A DNA stretch of 43,575 nt from NCBI GenBank assembly GCA_011390415.1, contig JAABSL010000302.1, positions 1-43,575 on the forward strand, in the 5' to 3' direction. The notes beneath the pieces are model-generated. The model was not told the DNA's origin. It worked only from the letters and a program-made list of their open reading frames with translations, and did not search any database. Positions within the stretch are counted from its first letter, which is position 1; each line of letters opens with the position of its first letter. The position numbers and the translations under genes are program-made. Shown piece by piece: positions 24,038 through 33,346 of this stretch. The stretch comes from Desulfobacteraceae bacterium (lineage in GTDB: Bacteria > Desulfobacterota > Desulfobacteria > Desulfobacterales > Desulfosalsimonadaceae).

Positions 24038-25434
24038 AACAACCCCCTGATTTTGAAAAATTCGTCCAGACGTTCCCGTGTTGCTTCCCATGATTCCACC
24101 CGATCGTCGAATGCATCATCATACATAATGTGAGTGGGATATCCGTGCTTTTCCATGTCCCTGGCAAACGGCTTGACCATGCCCCATGTGTTTCTGCATC
24201 CCGGTGTGCCGTTATATACGACACAGTCTGCGTCATACATTTTTGCACAAACCAGTGATTCCTCCAGCCACATGCCCTTTTTGTCATAGGGTCCCCGGAT
24301 GGACCGGACCATGGGCAGCCGGGCATTCATCTGGGCAATGGTGTCCAGCATGGCATCCGGCGAAGAGGTATCGATGCCGTAGGCAGACCCCGGCATATCT
24401 TCGACGTATTTATTGTTGTCCCTGAAATTGCGGGTCAGGATGGAACCCACATGGGCGATTCCCCGATCTTCCAAAAAATGGTTAAAATTTACGTCCAGCG
24501 TATAATGATCAATGTAGCACATAAACATCCGCAGCTTTTCTTCTCCGTTTTTCAGGCCTGAAATACCGGCGGCGGCGTTGGCTTTTGCTGATTTAACCAT
24601 GGATTCCAAAAGTTCCGTATACTCCCTGCGCCCCGAGAAACAAAAGCGGCCGGCGTAGAGCACGAGGTTGAACATCGGCGGCACGGGAGTGGGTTTTAAC
24701 ATGAGCATGTCTTCAAGGTCGGCGATCATGGCGTCCTGTTTGTCAACTTCAGCCAGCGCTTCTGCCAGGCGGTCATAATCAAGTTTTTTGCCGGTATGCT
24801 GCTCCGCAAATTTGATCATCTCCTTGTAATCATCAATGTGATATTTCTGGCTGCGGTCGTCGCCAATGCTGGAGGGGTAGTTCAGCTGGAAAAAAGGTTT
24901 GTTCAAATATTCGGATGCAAAGGCAAACGCATTGGCATTGGTATCACAAACACCGGGTGTGTCACAGATCACAAGATCTATTTTTTCAGAAAGTCCCCCG
25001 AGAATTGCACCCAGCGCCCCGCGCTGGGAGGAGCAGGATGTTTCCGGCATGCCGACTTCACAGCAAAAATCCATATAATCAAACATGCCCCTTTTCCAGA
25101 TCATGGCGCCGATGGCGGTTAGCATTTCAAACGTTACCGGCACGATATCCATCGCGTAGAGGATCACCGGGGAGTTGCAAAACGTCGTGGCACAGATCTT
25201 TTTCCCCTGTTCTTTGGCGGTCAGTATGTTTTCGTAATACCGGGACATCATTTTAAGGGCCTGAACACCGGGATCACCGGCATCGATAAATGTTTTGGCG
25301 ATATTTTTATAATAGGGGATATACCGATACGTAAGCTCGGTTTCTTTTTTCGTACCCATGGGTACATGAGCGGCGGCTTTGAGCGTTTTTCCCATGAGCC
25401 AGTCGTAGTTGTATTCTTTTATCTCGGGTCTCAT
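24034..25434 (-). CDS. 2-hydroxyacyl-CoA dehydratase / benzoyl-CoA reductase-type subunit (HgdA/BcrB-like), first set
   Basis: A 467-residue subunit. Candidate cluster ligands are Cys in KICATTFCNSPVILYAMD, FCCEVGMPETSCSS, CDTPGVCDTNA and YNGTPGCRNTWG. The start at 25434 (ATG) has AAGGAATTGATC in front; a TTG two codons upstream is less likely. It lacks the hydrophobic N-terminal extension seen in its paralogue at 16667-18187. It follows the 397-residue partner by 152 bases and is coupled to a BadF-type ATPase. The substrate is unknown: aromatic ring reduction, hydroxyacyl dehydration or another radical acyl-CoA reaction are all possible. Confidence 0.88.
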   Translation of the reverse strand: MRPEIKEYNYDWLMGKTLKAAAHVPMGTKKETELTYRYIPYYKNIAKTFIDAGDPGVQALKMMSRYYENILTAKEQGKKICATTFCNSPVILYAMDIVPVTFEMLTAIGAMIWKRGMFDYMDFCCEVGMPETSCSSQRGALGAILGGLSEKIDLVICDTPGVCDTNANAFAFASEYLNKPFFQLNYPSSIGDDRSQKYHIDDYKEMIKFAEQHTGKKLDYDRLAEALAEVDKQDAMIADLEDMLMLKPTPVPPMFNLVLYAGRFCFSGRREYTELLESMVKSAKANAAAGISGLKNGEEKLRMFMCYIDHYTLDVNFNHFLEDRGIAHVGSILTRNFRDNNKYVEDMPGSAYGIDTSSPDAMLDTIAQMNARLPMVRSIRGPYDKKGMWLEESLVCAKMYDADCVVYNGTPGCRNTWGMVKPFARDMEKHGYPTHIMYDDAFDDRVESWEATRERLDEFFKIRGLL

Positions 25435-25585
25435 GATCAATTCCTTTTTGGGTTGAAGGCTGAAAGCAGAAGTATGGTCTCAAATTCCTGTTGTGCGTTG
25501 AGTGGTTTTTATCGTCATGCTTGAATTGTTTTAGATAATATCGCAAAAAAAATTCAGGCTCATACCTTATGCTTTACGCCTTTAA

Positions 25586-26779
25586 TTATGCACTCACAGA
25601 TACCTCTGCAGACATTGCCGATGCAGCAGCCCTTTTTTCGCTGCTTTCCATCCGCTCCAGAAATGCGTTGATTCTCATTTTCATCCGCCCGATATCAATA
25701 TGCGGGCCGTATTCCCGTTCAATTCGGAGGCAGGGGATGCCCATGGCTTCAAGGTCTCTTTCAAACAAGGCGTTCTCAGCACCATGCAGGTCGCAGAAGC
25801 GAATGTTCTGCATGATCACACCCTGGGCCTGCGACCGGACAATTCTTTCTTTGAGCATGGCCAGGCGTTCTTTATATTTGCCGTACATCCGGGGACAGAC
25901 GGATGCCCCGAGATAATGTTCGGCCAGAGCAGCAACGGGATCACCGTCTTCTTTAATCTCATTGCCTTCATAACGGATACCGAAGCAGAGGTTTTCACCC
26001 ACAATAATTGCCTTACCGGTATTTTCGATTAATTCGAACAAATCAATCTCGTCGCTGATGCTGCCAACCAGCATGACCCGGTGCTTATCTTTGCTTAAAG
26101 ACGTTTTTCTTTTTTTAAGTGCGGTGGCCCATTTTTTCAGTTCTTTGGTATATTCATCACGGGGCATGACGGTACCGGCAACCGTTGCGGCAAAAACATC
26201 CGTGCCGGAAACCACCACATCGTCCCTGGTGCGCAGGTTTTCAATTTCAGCCAGCAGCCGCCGGCCTTTGTTGAATTCGCTGATGGCAGCGCTGATTTTG
26301 TCATTGGTAATTTTTACCTTGAAATGACTTTCGATGCTTCTGATCAGCTCCTTGATCTCTTCAACATACCATGCCATGCCGTGGTTTTCAGATTTGTGCG
26401 GCACATCAAAGTAATAAAAGTAATCCGGCACAATCCCATTAATATCTTCTCCTGCTTTCCGCCAGCATTCATCCAGTCGCCGCATCCCGTCGCATCCGGG
26501 AGTGATGATCGCGCCATCCAGGAAAGAAAATTTACCCTTGCCGGCCAGCTGCAGAATGCATTTGGGAAAGCTGCAGATAAACGGCCCGAAATAAGTGTCT
26601 CCGACTTCCATGCCATCGGTTTCGATTCCTCTTAACCGATAGGGCAGGATGTCGGCGGCATGGAATATTTCAGCTGGCGCGTAAGAACAGGTGTAGCCGA
26701 CCACCGGTTTGCCTTCTTTTTTCCATTGTGTAATTGAGTCGAATTCCACCTGGTTTGCGGCATCATGAAAAACATTCAT
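25586..26779 (-). CDS. 2-hydroxyacyl-CoA dehydratase / benzoyl-CoA reductase-type subunit (HgdB/BcrC-like), first set
   Basis: A 397-residue subunit with the family pattern VGYTCSYAPAEIFHAADILPYRL (given in two overlapping landmarks: YTCSYAP and ADILPYRL), ICSFPKCILQ, TPGCDGMRRLDECW and IRFCDLHGAENA. These supply the Cys ligands of a [4Fe-4S] cluster. A strong GAGGAGG ribosome site precedes the ATG. Only 3 bases separate it from the unknown 495-residue gene upstream, so the two are co-translated or at least co-transcribed. Confidence 0.9.
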   Translation of the reverse strand: MNVFHDAANQVEFDSITQWKKEGKPVVGYTCSYAPAEIFHAADILPYRLRGIETDGMEVGDTYFGPFICSFPKCILQLAGKGKFSFLDGAIITPGCDGMRRLDECWRKAGEDINGIVPDYFYYFDVPHKSENHGMAWYVEEIKELIRSIESHFKVKITNDKISAAISEFNKGRRLLAEIENLRTRDDVVVSGTDVFAATVAGTVMPRDEYTKELKKWATALKKRKTSLSKDKHRVMLVGSISDEIDLFELIENTGKAIIVGENLCFGIRYEGNEIKEDGDPVAALAEHYLGASVCPRMYGKYKERLAMLKERIVRSQAQGVIMQNIRFCDLHGAENALFERDLEAMGIPCLRIEREYGPHIDIGRMKMRINAFLERMESSEKRAAASAMSAEVSVSA

Positions 26780-26782
26780 TTT

Positions 26783-28270
26783 TTACACCTCCTCTGCAGC
26801 AAATAATGAACGGAGAGCCTCTCTTGCCCGGGCTGCGTCTTCTTCATATTCATCGTCCGCCGGCTTAATTACATCGCAAATCCATGTAACCAGCCCCGGA
26901 ACAACGGCCCGTGCCGCTGGCTTAAATTCCTCGCTCACCCCGTTAAATAATCGCCGGGCCGCTTCAGCCAGTTCATAGTCGTCAATGGCGTTGACCATCT
27001 GGGCCGCGAAATCGGTAAACAGCGCCGGTTTCTCGTCACCGATGCGGTTGATTATTCTAAGCGTGTTGTTTAAAACTTCGCCCATTTCCTGGACATCATA
27101 GGCGTCAAGATGCTGGGCAAAGGATTTTGCCATTTCCTCGTCATCTTCCGCATCCCATTGCGCCAGCCGGTGATTTAATGACTTTAAGCGGATATTGGTC
27201 ACTTCAGGACCCATGATCATGGATAAATGCTTAAAGTTGGGTCTGTTATTTACCGATGCGGCGACTGTCTGGCCGATGGTGGCTTTGGTTTCAGCCAGGG
27301 CAATTTTTGCTTTCCACAAGGTGATGGGGTCGGTTTTGTCGACGATTTCTTCGATCATCTGTGACAGGACTTTGGGCAGTTGGGGTGCGCCGGGTTCGCC
27401 CAGCAGGGCGCTGCCGGTATGTACTTTTCGAACAATTTCCGTGAGCTGGTTGATCACACCCGCAACTGAATCGCTGTTGATTTCCCGGGCAAAAGAGAGA
27501 ATCACATCGGTGAGCATATCCGGCGGGAGTTCGTTTAATTTGCCTACGGAAATATCTACGGTGTCTGTAATGAGATTGGCCAGGGACGGCAGCAGGGACA
27601 ACAGCATGACCATTTTTGCCGGGTACTGCCAGAGAACATTGTTTACCATGGTTACAAAGGCGCGTCCGTCTTCAGCGGAATTGTCAAACATTTCCCTGAT
27701 TTCACCAAAATCAACCGATTCCACCCATTTTTGAAATCCGGGTTCTAAGGCGTTGGCAAAAAATTTTGGATCCGCTTTGTGGATATCATTGATAATCCGG
27801 CAGCTCTGGGTGATGATTTCCCCGGTCTGGCCGGTGGCAACTTTGGCAATGACGTCACCAAAAACCTCTTTTTTTTCTGCAGCGGGCATTTCCTCGATGG
27901 TTTTGGTGAGGGAGACAATAATTTCAAAAAGGCCGTTAATAATATCCGGCAGCGGTTCCCCGATATTTCTGATAAATTCGTCGTCTTCAAACAAAAGCGA
28001 AAGTTCTTTTTCTTCAAAAATATCACGGGGTCGGGCAAGAAGCCGGTTGAGCAGCTTCCCCACCATTCTCATGAAGAATTTTCCAATTCTGCTGTCTTTG
28101 GCTAAAACGTTTAATACATCCGGAAGAATGTTGCTTAGGGTTTGCCGGACTTCGCGTGTATGGAGGATCTTTGCAATCGCCGTGTTTTTTCCCATTTCCC
28201 CGGCCAGGTCAATTTCTGAAAGTTTGTGAATGCCGAGCGGAAGACCTGATCTTGAATGGCGTCTTTTCAT
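26783..28270 (-). CDS. unknown 495-residue helical protein of the acyl-CoA cluster
   Basis: A mostly alpha-helical acidic protein with no signal peptide, no Cys motif and no clear membrane span. It seems to contain repeated ~45-residue helical segments in which ...ADPKFFANALEPGF..., ...AEDGRAFVTMVNNVL... and ...EKPALFTDFAAQMVN... occupy similar positions, each followed by an ISVG/LAEAARRL-like helix; this looks like an alpha-solenoid or tandem helical hairpins. I do not recognise the family. It lies 79 bases after the GMC oxidoreductase gene and 3 bases before the first HgdB-like gene, with an AAGGAAC ribosome site, so it is firmly part of this operon and may be a scaffold or chaperone for its enzymes. 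Confidence 0.7.
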   Translation of the reverse strand: MKRRHSRSGLPLGIHKLSEIDLAGEMGKNTAIAKILHTREVRQTLSNILPDVLNVLAKDSRIGKFFMRMVGKLLNRLLARPRDIFEEKELSLLFEDDEFIRNIGEPLPDIINGLFEIIVSLTKTIEEMPAAEKKEVFGDVIAKVATGQTGEIITQSCRIINDIHKADPKFFANALEPGFQKWVESVDFGEIREMFDNSAEDGRAFVTMVNNVLWQYPAKMVMLLSLLPSLANLITDTVDISVGKLNELPPDMLTDVILSFAREINSDSVAGVINQLTEIVRKVHTGSALLGEPGAPQLPKVLSQMIEEIVDKTDPITLWKAKIALAETKATIGQTVAASVNNRPNFKHLSMIMGPEVTNIRLKSLNHRLAQWDAEDDEEMAKSFAQHLDAYDVQEMGEVLNNTLRIINRIGDEKPALFTDFAAQMVNAIDDYELAEAARRLFNGVSEEFKPAARAVVPGLVTWICDVIKPADDEYEEDAARAREALRSLFAAEEV

Positions 28271-28349
28271 GACTGTTCCTTTTGTTTAAAAATAGTCGAC
28301 GTTCAATCCTCCCCTCCCGACCGGAGACGAAGACCTATGTATCAGAGTA

Positions 28350-29720
28350 TCAGTTTGCGGCGGCTGCCATGGGGGTTTTATCGGATTCTTTCTCAGAAGC
28401 GGCCACCCCTGATTCTTCTTTCAGAGCCTGCTTTTGCCCCGTCAGATGTTTGGCCAGCCGTTTACCCAGGGCGATAATCGAGGTTGTCGGCGGCAGTCCC
28501 CATTCCTGAGGCATCACGGAACAGTCACACACATAGAGGTTGTCAAATTTGGTTTTCAGGTTGCTGTCCACCTGTTCGCCGATTTTAACGGTACCGCCCG
28601 GATGCGCAGCCACTTTCCAGCTTCGGTAGATATCAGTGGCGCCGGCATTGGTGAGGATGCGTTTGGCATGCTCGGACCCTTTGTCCAGTTTTTGCTTGTC
28701 TTCTTTTGTCAGGGGTTTGTTTACCCAGCCGTTGTTTGAAACGGCTCCGCCCAGATCATCTCTTACCTTAATCATAATGGGAAGGGTGTCTGCATAGGAA
28801 AATGCCTGTTTGACTTTAAATACTTCCAGGTCAAAAGCAATTTTCATTATCTGGGGCATGTTAAAGTCGGTCATGACAATACCGTCTTCCTCAAAATGAA
28901 CCCCCGCACTCATGGGAACGGATTTACCGCTGCCAAGCCCCTTGATTTTTCCGTATACAAAAACCAGCGGGTCAAAAAAGAAATCATACCCGGCGCTTCG
29001 CATACCGCTTTCGCGGAGAATCAGCGGGGAACCGATACCGCCGGCGGCAATAATGGTATCGGGTGCATATGCCCGATAGATTTCTTTGTTGTGTTTGTAC
29101 TCAACACCTACGGCTTTTTTATTTTCAATGATAACTTTGGTAACCTTTGCCCGGGGAATAATCTTTGCGCCGTTTTCAAGGGCTTTATCCACAAAGTGCC
29201 GCGCGTCCCATTTGGCGCCGTAAGGGCATCCGTACATACACCGCTGGCAGTTGAGCTTACACTTTGACGGATAGATGAATTTGTTCAGTTTGTGGGCGTC
29301 ATACCCAAGGTCAACAGCACTTTTCAAAAAGGCATTCGGGCCTGCGCCCATGAGTTCATCGGGCAACGGTGCCATGGGAAGGTCGGCTTTCATTTCCCCC
29401 ACTTCGGCTGAAATATCCACGCCGTAATTTTTGAACATGTCCACCGGCGGATCAAAAGCAGTGCCGCAGAAAATCATCGAACTGCCGCCGGCTGTAATTG
29501 CCCGGACAACCGGAAGCGCCTGCTTTGTCATGACAACACTTTTTCCGGGAACAAATGCACGGGGAAACGCCGAAAAAAAAGTGCCTTTTTCAGGATCATT
29601 ATCTCCCCATTCAAGGATGAGAACCTTTTTACCGCTCAGCGACAGGTCCTTTGCAACGGTTGCGCCGCCGGGCCCACTGCCCACCACGATGGCATCAAAA
29701 TCGGATTTGGGTGTCTGCAT
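28350..29720 (-). CDS. GMC-family FAD oxidoreductase with a four-Cys (ferredoxin-like) motif
   Basis: A 456-residue flavoprotein. The N-terminal dinucleotide fold is clear (IVVGSGPGGATVAKDL, 11-26, then ILEWG). The C-terminal GMC block includes AAHPGGTVKIGEQVD, with the usual catalytic-side His, and LYVCDCSVMPQEWGLPPTTS, followed by the closing helix. Unusual is C154-x3-C158-x2-C161-x3-C165 (CKLNCQRCMYGC), a spacing that could bind a [4Fe-4S] cluster; this would let it pass electrons to iron-sulfur partners instead of oxygen. It is the first gene of the 18-kb cluster, so it may oxidise an alcohol or hydroxyacyl substrate that feeds the downstream enzymes. The promoter and operator region lies just upstream. 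Confidence 0.88.
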   Translation of the reverse strand: MQTPKSDFDAIVVGSGPGGATVAKDLSLSGKKVLILEWGDNDPEKGTFFSAFPRAFVPGKSVVMTKQALPVVRAITAGGSSMIFCGTAFDPPVDMFKNYGVDISAEVGEMKADLPMAPLPDELMGAGPNAFLKSAVDLGYDAHKLNKFIYPSKCKLNCQRCMYGCPYGAKWDARHFVDKALENGAKIIPRAKVTKVIIENKKAVGVEYKHNKEIYRAYAPDTIIAAGGIGSPLILRESGMRSAGYDFFFDPLVFVYGKIKGLGSGKSVPMSAGVHFEEDGIVMTDFNMPQIMKIAFDLEVFKVKQAFSYADTLPIMIKVRDDLGGAVSNNGWVNKPLTKEDKQKLDKGSEHAKRILTNAGATDIYRSWKVAAHPGGTVKIGEQVDSNLKTKFDNLYVCDCSVMPQEWGLPPTTSIIALGKRLAKHLTGQKQALKEESGVAASEKESDKTPMAAAAN

Positions 29721-29862
29721 GACTTTTTTCTCCCTTCTATTAATGATGGTGAATCCGTTATCTCTGGTTTTTGAAATCCAAAAAAACAGCCGGCCAATGT
29801 TTCCGATCAGGAGGAGAGCAGTGAGTGTAAAACAGGGACAATTTCGTTAAACACTGTTTTGA

Positions 29863-29896
29863 AGTCGACCGTCGACCGTCGACTTTAAATTTAAAG
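29863..29896. promoter_or_regulatory. double palindrome, candidate operator of the acyl-CoA cluster
   Basis: Positions 29863-29884 hold three GTCGAC units joined by C-G steps, forming a near-perfect 22-base palindrome (two central mismatches). It overlaps a perfect 14-base AT palindrome CTTTAAATTTAAAG (29883-29896). The site lies about 145 bases upstream of the first gene of the - strand cluster. Such stacked dyads are typical of repressor sites; the cluster's GntR/FCD regulator is one candidate binder. Confidence 0.5.
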
Positions 29897-29993
29897 ATTT
29901 GGCACCTTTAAGTCAAGATATTTTTTTATAAGAGTATGTACTTGAATTTTTTGACTAAAAATGCTTATGCGGGGGGATAAGTTGGATGAATTG

Positions 29994-30050
29994 AAAAAAA
30001 CTGATCACAGGGGCCAGGCGAGTTTTCCTGAAAACCTCCTCACCCTGTGA
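29994..30050 (-). terminator. rho-independent terminator of the 1031-residue protein gene
   Basis: On the - strand a hairpin TCACAGGG/CCCTGTGA (30043-30050 with 30005-30012), with further pairing inside (GGTTTTC...GAAAACT), is followed by TCAG and T7. It starts 15 bases after the stop codon at 30065. Confidence 0.75.
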
Positions 30051-30064
30051 CTGTTTACAATTTG

Positions 30065-33000
30065 TCACACACAACTGTCGAGGGTATCGATGGCTTTCAG
30101 ATAATCTTCCGACCGGTTCAGGTAAAACGCCAACGGTTTTGAAAAATTGCGCCCGGCAATACCGTCAATGAACATCTGGCTGATTTCCCGCTCCATGGTT
30201 AAAACCGATTGGGCCTTGATTAAAATCCGGCGTTCATCCGGTTCCATCCGGCACAACAGATTGGCAAATGCCGTGCGGGACCGGGGCTGATACATCCAGA
30301 AATAAAGCAGATCCAGCGCGTTGATAATTAAAACCATAATCTGGTCCCGGACTTCCTGATTTTCGGTTTTGAGCCATTTTGCCGGCTGATCGAGGATTTC
30401 ATAGGCATCGATTTCCGGAAACAGAATTTCCAGTCGGGCGTAACAGTCCAGAAACTGATCCAGTTTCTGGCGGTAATCTCTTAACCGGTTTTTGACATTA
30501 TTAATCCGGTCAACCGACCCTTCGATAAAGCCGGCCACACAATCCGACGCCGCCTTGGAGATCACTGCGGCCCAGCTCTGGAGAATTCCGGCCACGTTTG
30601 CCGCACCGAAAAGGCCGAGCACGGCACCGACGATCACATTAAACGAAAAAGCCACGGGAATGGAAATCACACTCCGGAAAAAATTGCCGTAGGCGGCCTG
30701 TTTGGGCAGGCCCCGAAACAGATTGTGGCTGGTCAGGTAAATTCCGTTGACCAGGGCCATGATGGCATACAGCAGCACCGGATGCGTGGCGGTGTTAATT
30801 TCCAGACCGCGATCCAGCAATACGGTTTTGACCAGATAATCGAGCAGGGGCACTGAAAAACCCGTATAAAACAATGAATCCGACAACCGGTCCCAGCTTA
30901 CAAAATCATTCCATTTCATCAGTGAAGACCGCCGGATGCCGCCGCCACCCATAACGGATTGCACGATATTGCGCAGGCCGGTAATCCCGAACCAGATAAA
31001 GGCCCCGAAGTACATCAGCACCCACCAGTTATGGGTCAGCAGAAAAGTCAGAAACGCCGGGACAAATCCGATGCCGACCTTGATCAGGTTCTGCAGCAAG
31101 GGGTGAACATAATGCCATGAATAACGGATCTTTTCGGATTCCGGCGGCACAAGTCTCAGGTGGTTGGTATTGTCACCGTGATGACCGCCCATGGTGACGA
31201 TGTTGCCGTGATCCACCATTCGGGTTGAATTTTCCCGGGCAACCCATTCCTGGCGGCAGGGAATCCCGGCAAACCGGAATCCCGGAATTTTCCGTATCCT
31301 GCTTAAAAAATTTTCAAACCGGCCTCTGGCATCATGGGCAAAAGAATAAATAAGCCGCAAAGAGGTATCAATGTGAAACGGAATAATGAGCCGGGAGGAA
31401 CCGGCTTCATTTTCAATTTTTTTCTGCACATGGCCGGGCAGAGAATCCATGACCACCAGCCCCATGCCGAACAGCCGATCGATATGGCCGGTGGAATCAC
31501 TCCCCACCCTCGGTTTTAAGGGCTTGACCCGATACATATTTTTCAGGGTCTCGATGTCGGCCAGTATTTTCTTAAATTTAGGCACCCGGGACCGCGCCAA
31601 CGGGTCTTCCGCGGACTGCAGCCGGTCGATGATTTCTAAAATTATCTGTTTGAGTCCGATTACATTTCCCTCATTGAGGGTCTGCTGCAGTCGGTGAATG
31701 GCCGGGATATGATCCATTTTGCAGTCGGAATAATCCTTAAGATTGAAAATTTCCAGTCGGGAAATCCGCCCGTTACAGTCATAGAGCAGCTCCAGGACAT
31801 CTTCTGCTTTCCGGTCGGTCAGATTCAGGGTAATCCGGTACCCGGAATGCAAATCCGCCAGCCGGTCAATGGTTTCGCAGGGGGACAGCTGCATCAGCAG
31901 GGGAATCGGTTGGATCGTGCAGGATTTGCGGATATCCGGAATCAGCGGGTTTTGTTCAGGCTTTAAGAACCGTTCATGCAGGGTATCCACCGTCATCAGG
32001 TTCATCTTAACAACCTGTGATTCCATGTGTTCCTGCTCTTCGGCATCTGCCTGGTCATATTGGTTTCGCAGACCGCTGAGTTTTTCATTTAACAGCGGCA
32101 TCAGCCGGGAATGAATAAATTTGGCCAGATGAAGGGTGGAAGCCTGTCCCATGCCCACAAACTGATAAAAACGTTCCGGGTCCAGCCGGGGCAGGTCGAT
32201 TGCCAGTTCCCGGTTAATGGTCAGCCGGTGATGGTCGTTGAAGGCATCAAAAATTTCCATCACATACTGCTGCTGATGGTCGGAAACCGCCCGGCCGTTG
32301 TTCATAAAGTCCCGAACCGGTTCTTCGTTTAGAAACCGAAGGAAATCCCTGGAATCGGTAAACCCTCTCGGGACCCAGATAATCTGGGCAAATCCGCCGT
32401 AAAAAGAAGCGGAAAATTCAATGCCGATACGCACCATAATCCCCATGGTGGCCGCGGCTTCCATCAGCTCCGCGGCGGTTTCCGGGCGGATAAAATTATA
32501 ATAGATGACGCGCAGGCGCCGGATACCTTTGATCCAGGCATCCATGATCAGATGAGTGGCGGATTTCCGGCCTTTGGTATTGGCATCATGAACATGATCA
32601 TCAAAGGCCAGCTGATTCCATTCTTCCGGCATTTCCAGCAGGTGATACCGTTCCAGATAATTCCGCACAATTCTGGGTTTTCCGGACGCGACAATGGAAA
32701 AATCCCGGGCCAGTTTCAGCTGGCGCGGGTAATCGCCATGTGCCCGAATCAGCTCTTTCATTATTTCCAAAAGCACCCGGGCCGTGTTCTTCTTGAGTCC
32801 CTGGTCCGCGCTGCACAGTACTTCATCCCTGAGGGCGCGAAGGGCATTCAACCGATTTTCGATCTGCCCCCGCTCAAGGGAAGCCAGGAGGTGGATGACG
32901 GCATAGGCAATCCGAAGCCCCTTGGATTCGGCCATTTCCTTGATGCCCCGGGGGTGAAAATAATGAAAAAACCGTCGCTGGTCGCTGAGTTGAGATGCAT

Positions 33001-33160
33001 CACCGGAGATCATCTCGTTGACCATTGCCAGCAGGCTGTGGTCACGCTTGTCAAAGAATAGTTTCGAGAAGGCAGATGTTGCTTGCTGATCCAAAAAATT
33101 GATCTCCTGAGTATCCGTATAGCCGGCTGTCCGCATGCATCCGGACGAGTAACTTGCCAA
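30065..33160 (-). CDS. large PHP-domain-like membrane protein of unknown function
   Basis: A 1031-residue protein. Residues ~184-250 look like a divergent PHP phosphoesterase/hydrolase domain: FDDHVHDANTKGRKSATHLI at the first metal-motif position, then MDAWIKGIRRLRVIYYN and TMGIMVRIGIEFSAS, where the usual G-x-E follows a Gly-Ile turn. A long helical middle part follows, then about four to five membrane helices (roughly 690-850), then a helical tail. The start is uncertain: TTG at 33160 or ATG at 33136, neither with a good ribosome site. The gene stands alone, and its own terminator follows. A PHP domain in a membrane protein of this length is unusual; signalling or polymer processing are guesses. 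Confidence 0.7.
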   Translation of the reverse strand: MASYSSGCMRTAGYTDTQEINFLDQQATSAFSKLFFDKRDHSLLAMVNEMISGDASQLSDQRRFFHYFHPRGIKEMAESKGLRIAYAVIHLLASLERGQIENRLNALRALRDEVLCSADQGLKKNTARVLLEIMKELIRAHGDYPRQLKLARDFSIVASGKPRIVRNYLERYHLLEMPEEWNQLAFDDHVHDANTKGRKSATHLIMDAWIKGIRRLRVIYYNFIRPETAAELMEAAATMGIMVRIGIEFSASFYGGFAQIIWVPRGFTDSRDFLRFLNEEPVRDFMNNGRAVSDHQQQYVMEIFDAFNDHHRLTINRELAIDLPRLDPERFYQFVGMGQASTLHLAKFIHSRLMPLLNEKLSGLRNQYDQADAEEQEHMESQVVKMNLMTVDTLHERFLKPEQNPLIPDIRKSCTIQPIPLLMQLSPCETIDRLADLHSGYRITLNLTDRKAEDVLELLYDCNGRISRLEIFNLKDYSDCKMDHIPAIHRLQQTLNEGNVIGLKQIILEIIDRLQSAEDPLARSRVPKFKKILADIETLKNMYRVKPLKPRVGSDSTGHIDRLFGMGLVVMDSLPGHVQKKIENEAGSSRLIIPFHIDTSLRLIYSFAHDARGRFENFLSRIRKIPGFRFAGIPCRQEWVARENSTRMVDHGNIVTMGGHHGDNTNHLRLVPPESEKIRYSWHYVHPLLQNLIKVGIGFVPAFLTFLLTHNWWVLMYFGAFIWFGITGLRNIVQSVMGGGGIRRSSLMKWNDFVSWDRLSDSLFYTGFSVPLLDYLVKTVLLDRGLEINTATHPVLLYAIMALVNGIYLTSHNLFRGLPKQAAYGNFFRSVISIPVAFSFNVIVGAVLGLFGAANVAGILQSWAAVISKAASDCVAGFIEGSVDRINNVKNRLRDYRQKLDQFLDCYARLEILFPEIDAYEILDQPAKWLKTENQEVRDQIMVLIINALDLLYFWMYQPRSRTAFANLLCRMEPDERRILIKAQSVLTMEREISQMFIDGIAGRNFSKPLAFYLNRSEDYLKAIDTLDSCV

Positions 33161-33346
33161 ATTTTTAAAATATTATCAAAGCCGCCACAGTCTTGTCCAT
33201 AAAAATCAAATTTAAATGCGGTCAGCCTGCGTAAAAAGGATGCATGCTTGAAAATCAAAAAGCTTTAAGGTATGATTTATTAATTTTTTTTTCAAAAATG
33301 TGACGCCTGCCAGGAACCTTTTAAACAAACAGGATCCCTGATTCCA

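Larger units (their letters stand above)
29721..30064. other. 344-base intergenic region upstream of the acyl-CoA cluster
   Basis: It holds the promoter side of the GMC gene with two palindromes (29863-29896), an AT-rich stretch, and the terminator of the 1031-residue gene (29994-30050). No gene is seen. Confidence 0.6.

Noticed and set aside
29863-29884. GTCGAC units as a short CRISPR-like or tandem repeat array
   Set aside because: Only three 6-base units with 2-base spacers; far too short for CRISPR, and better read as a palindromic operator.
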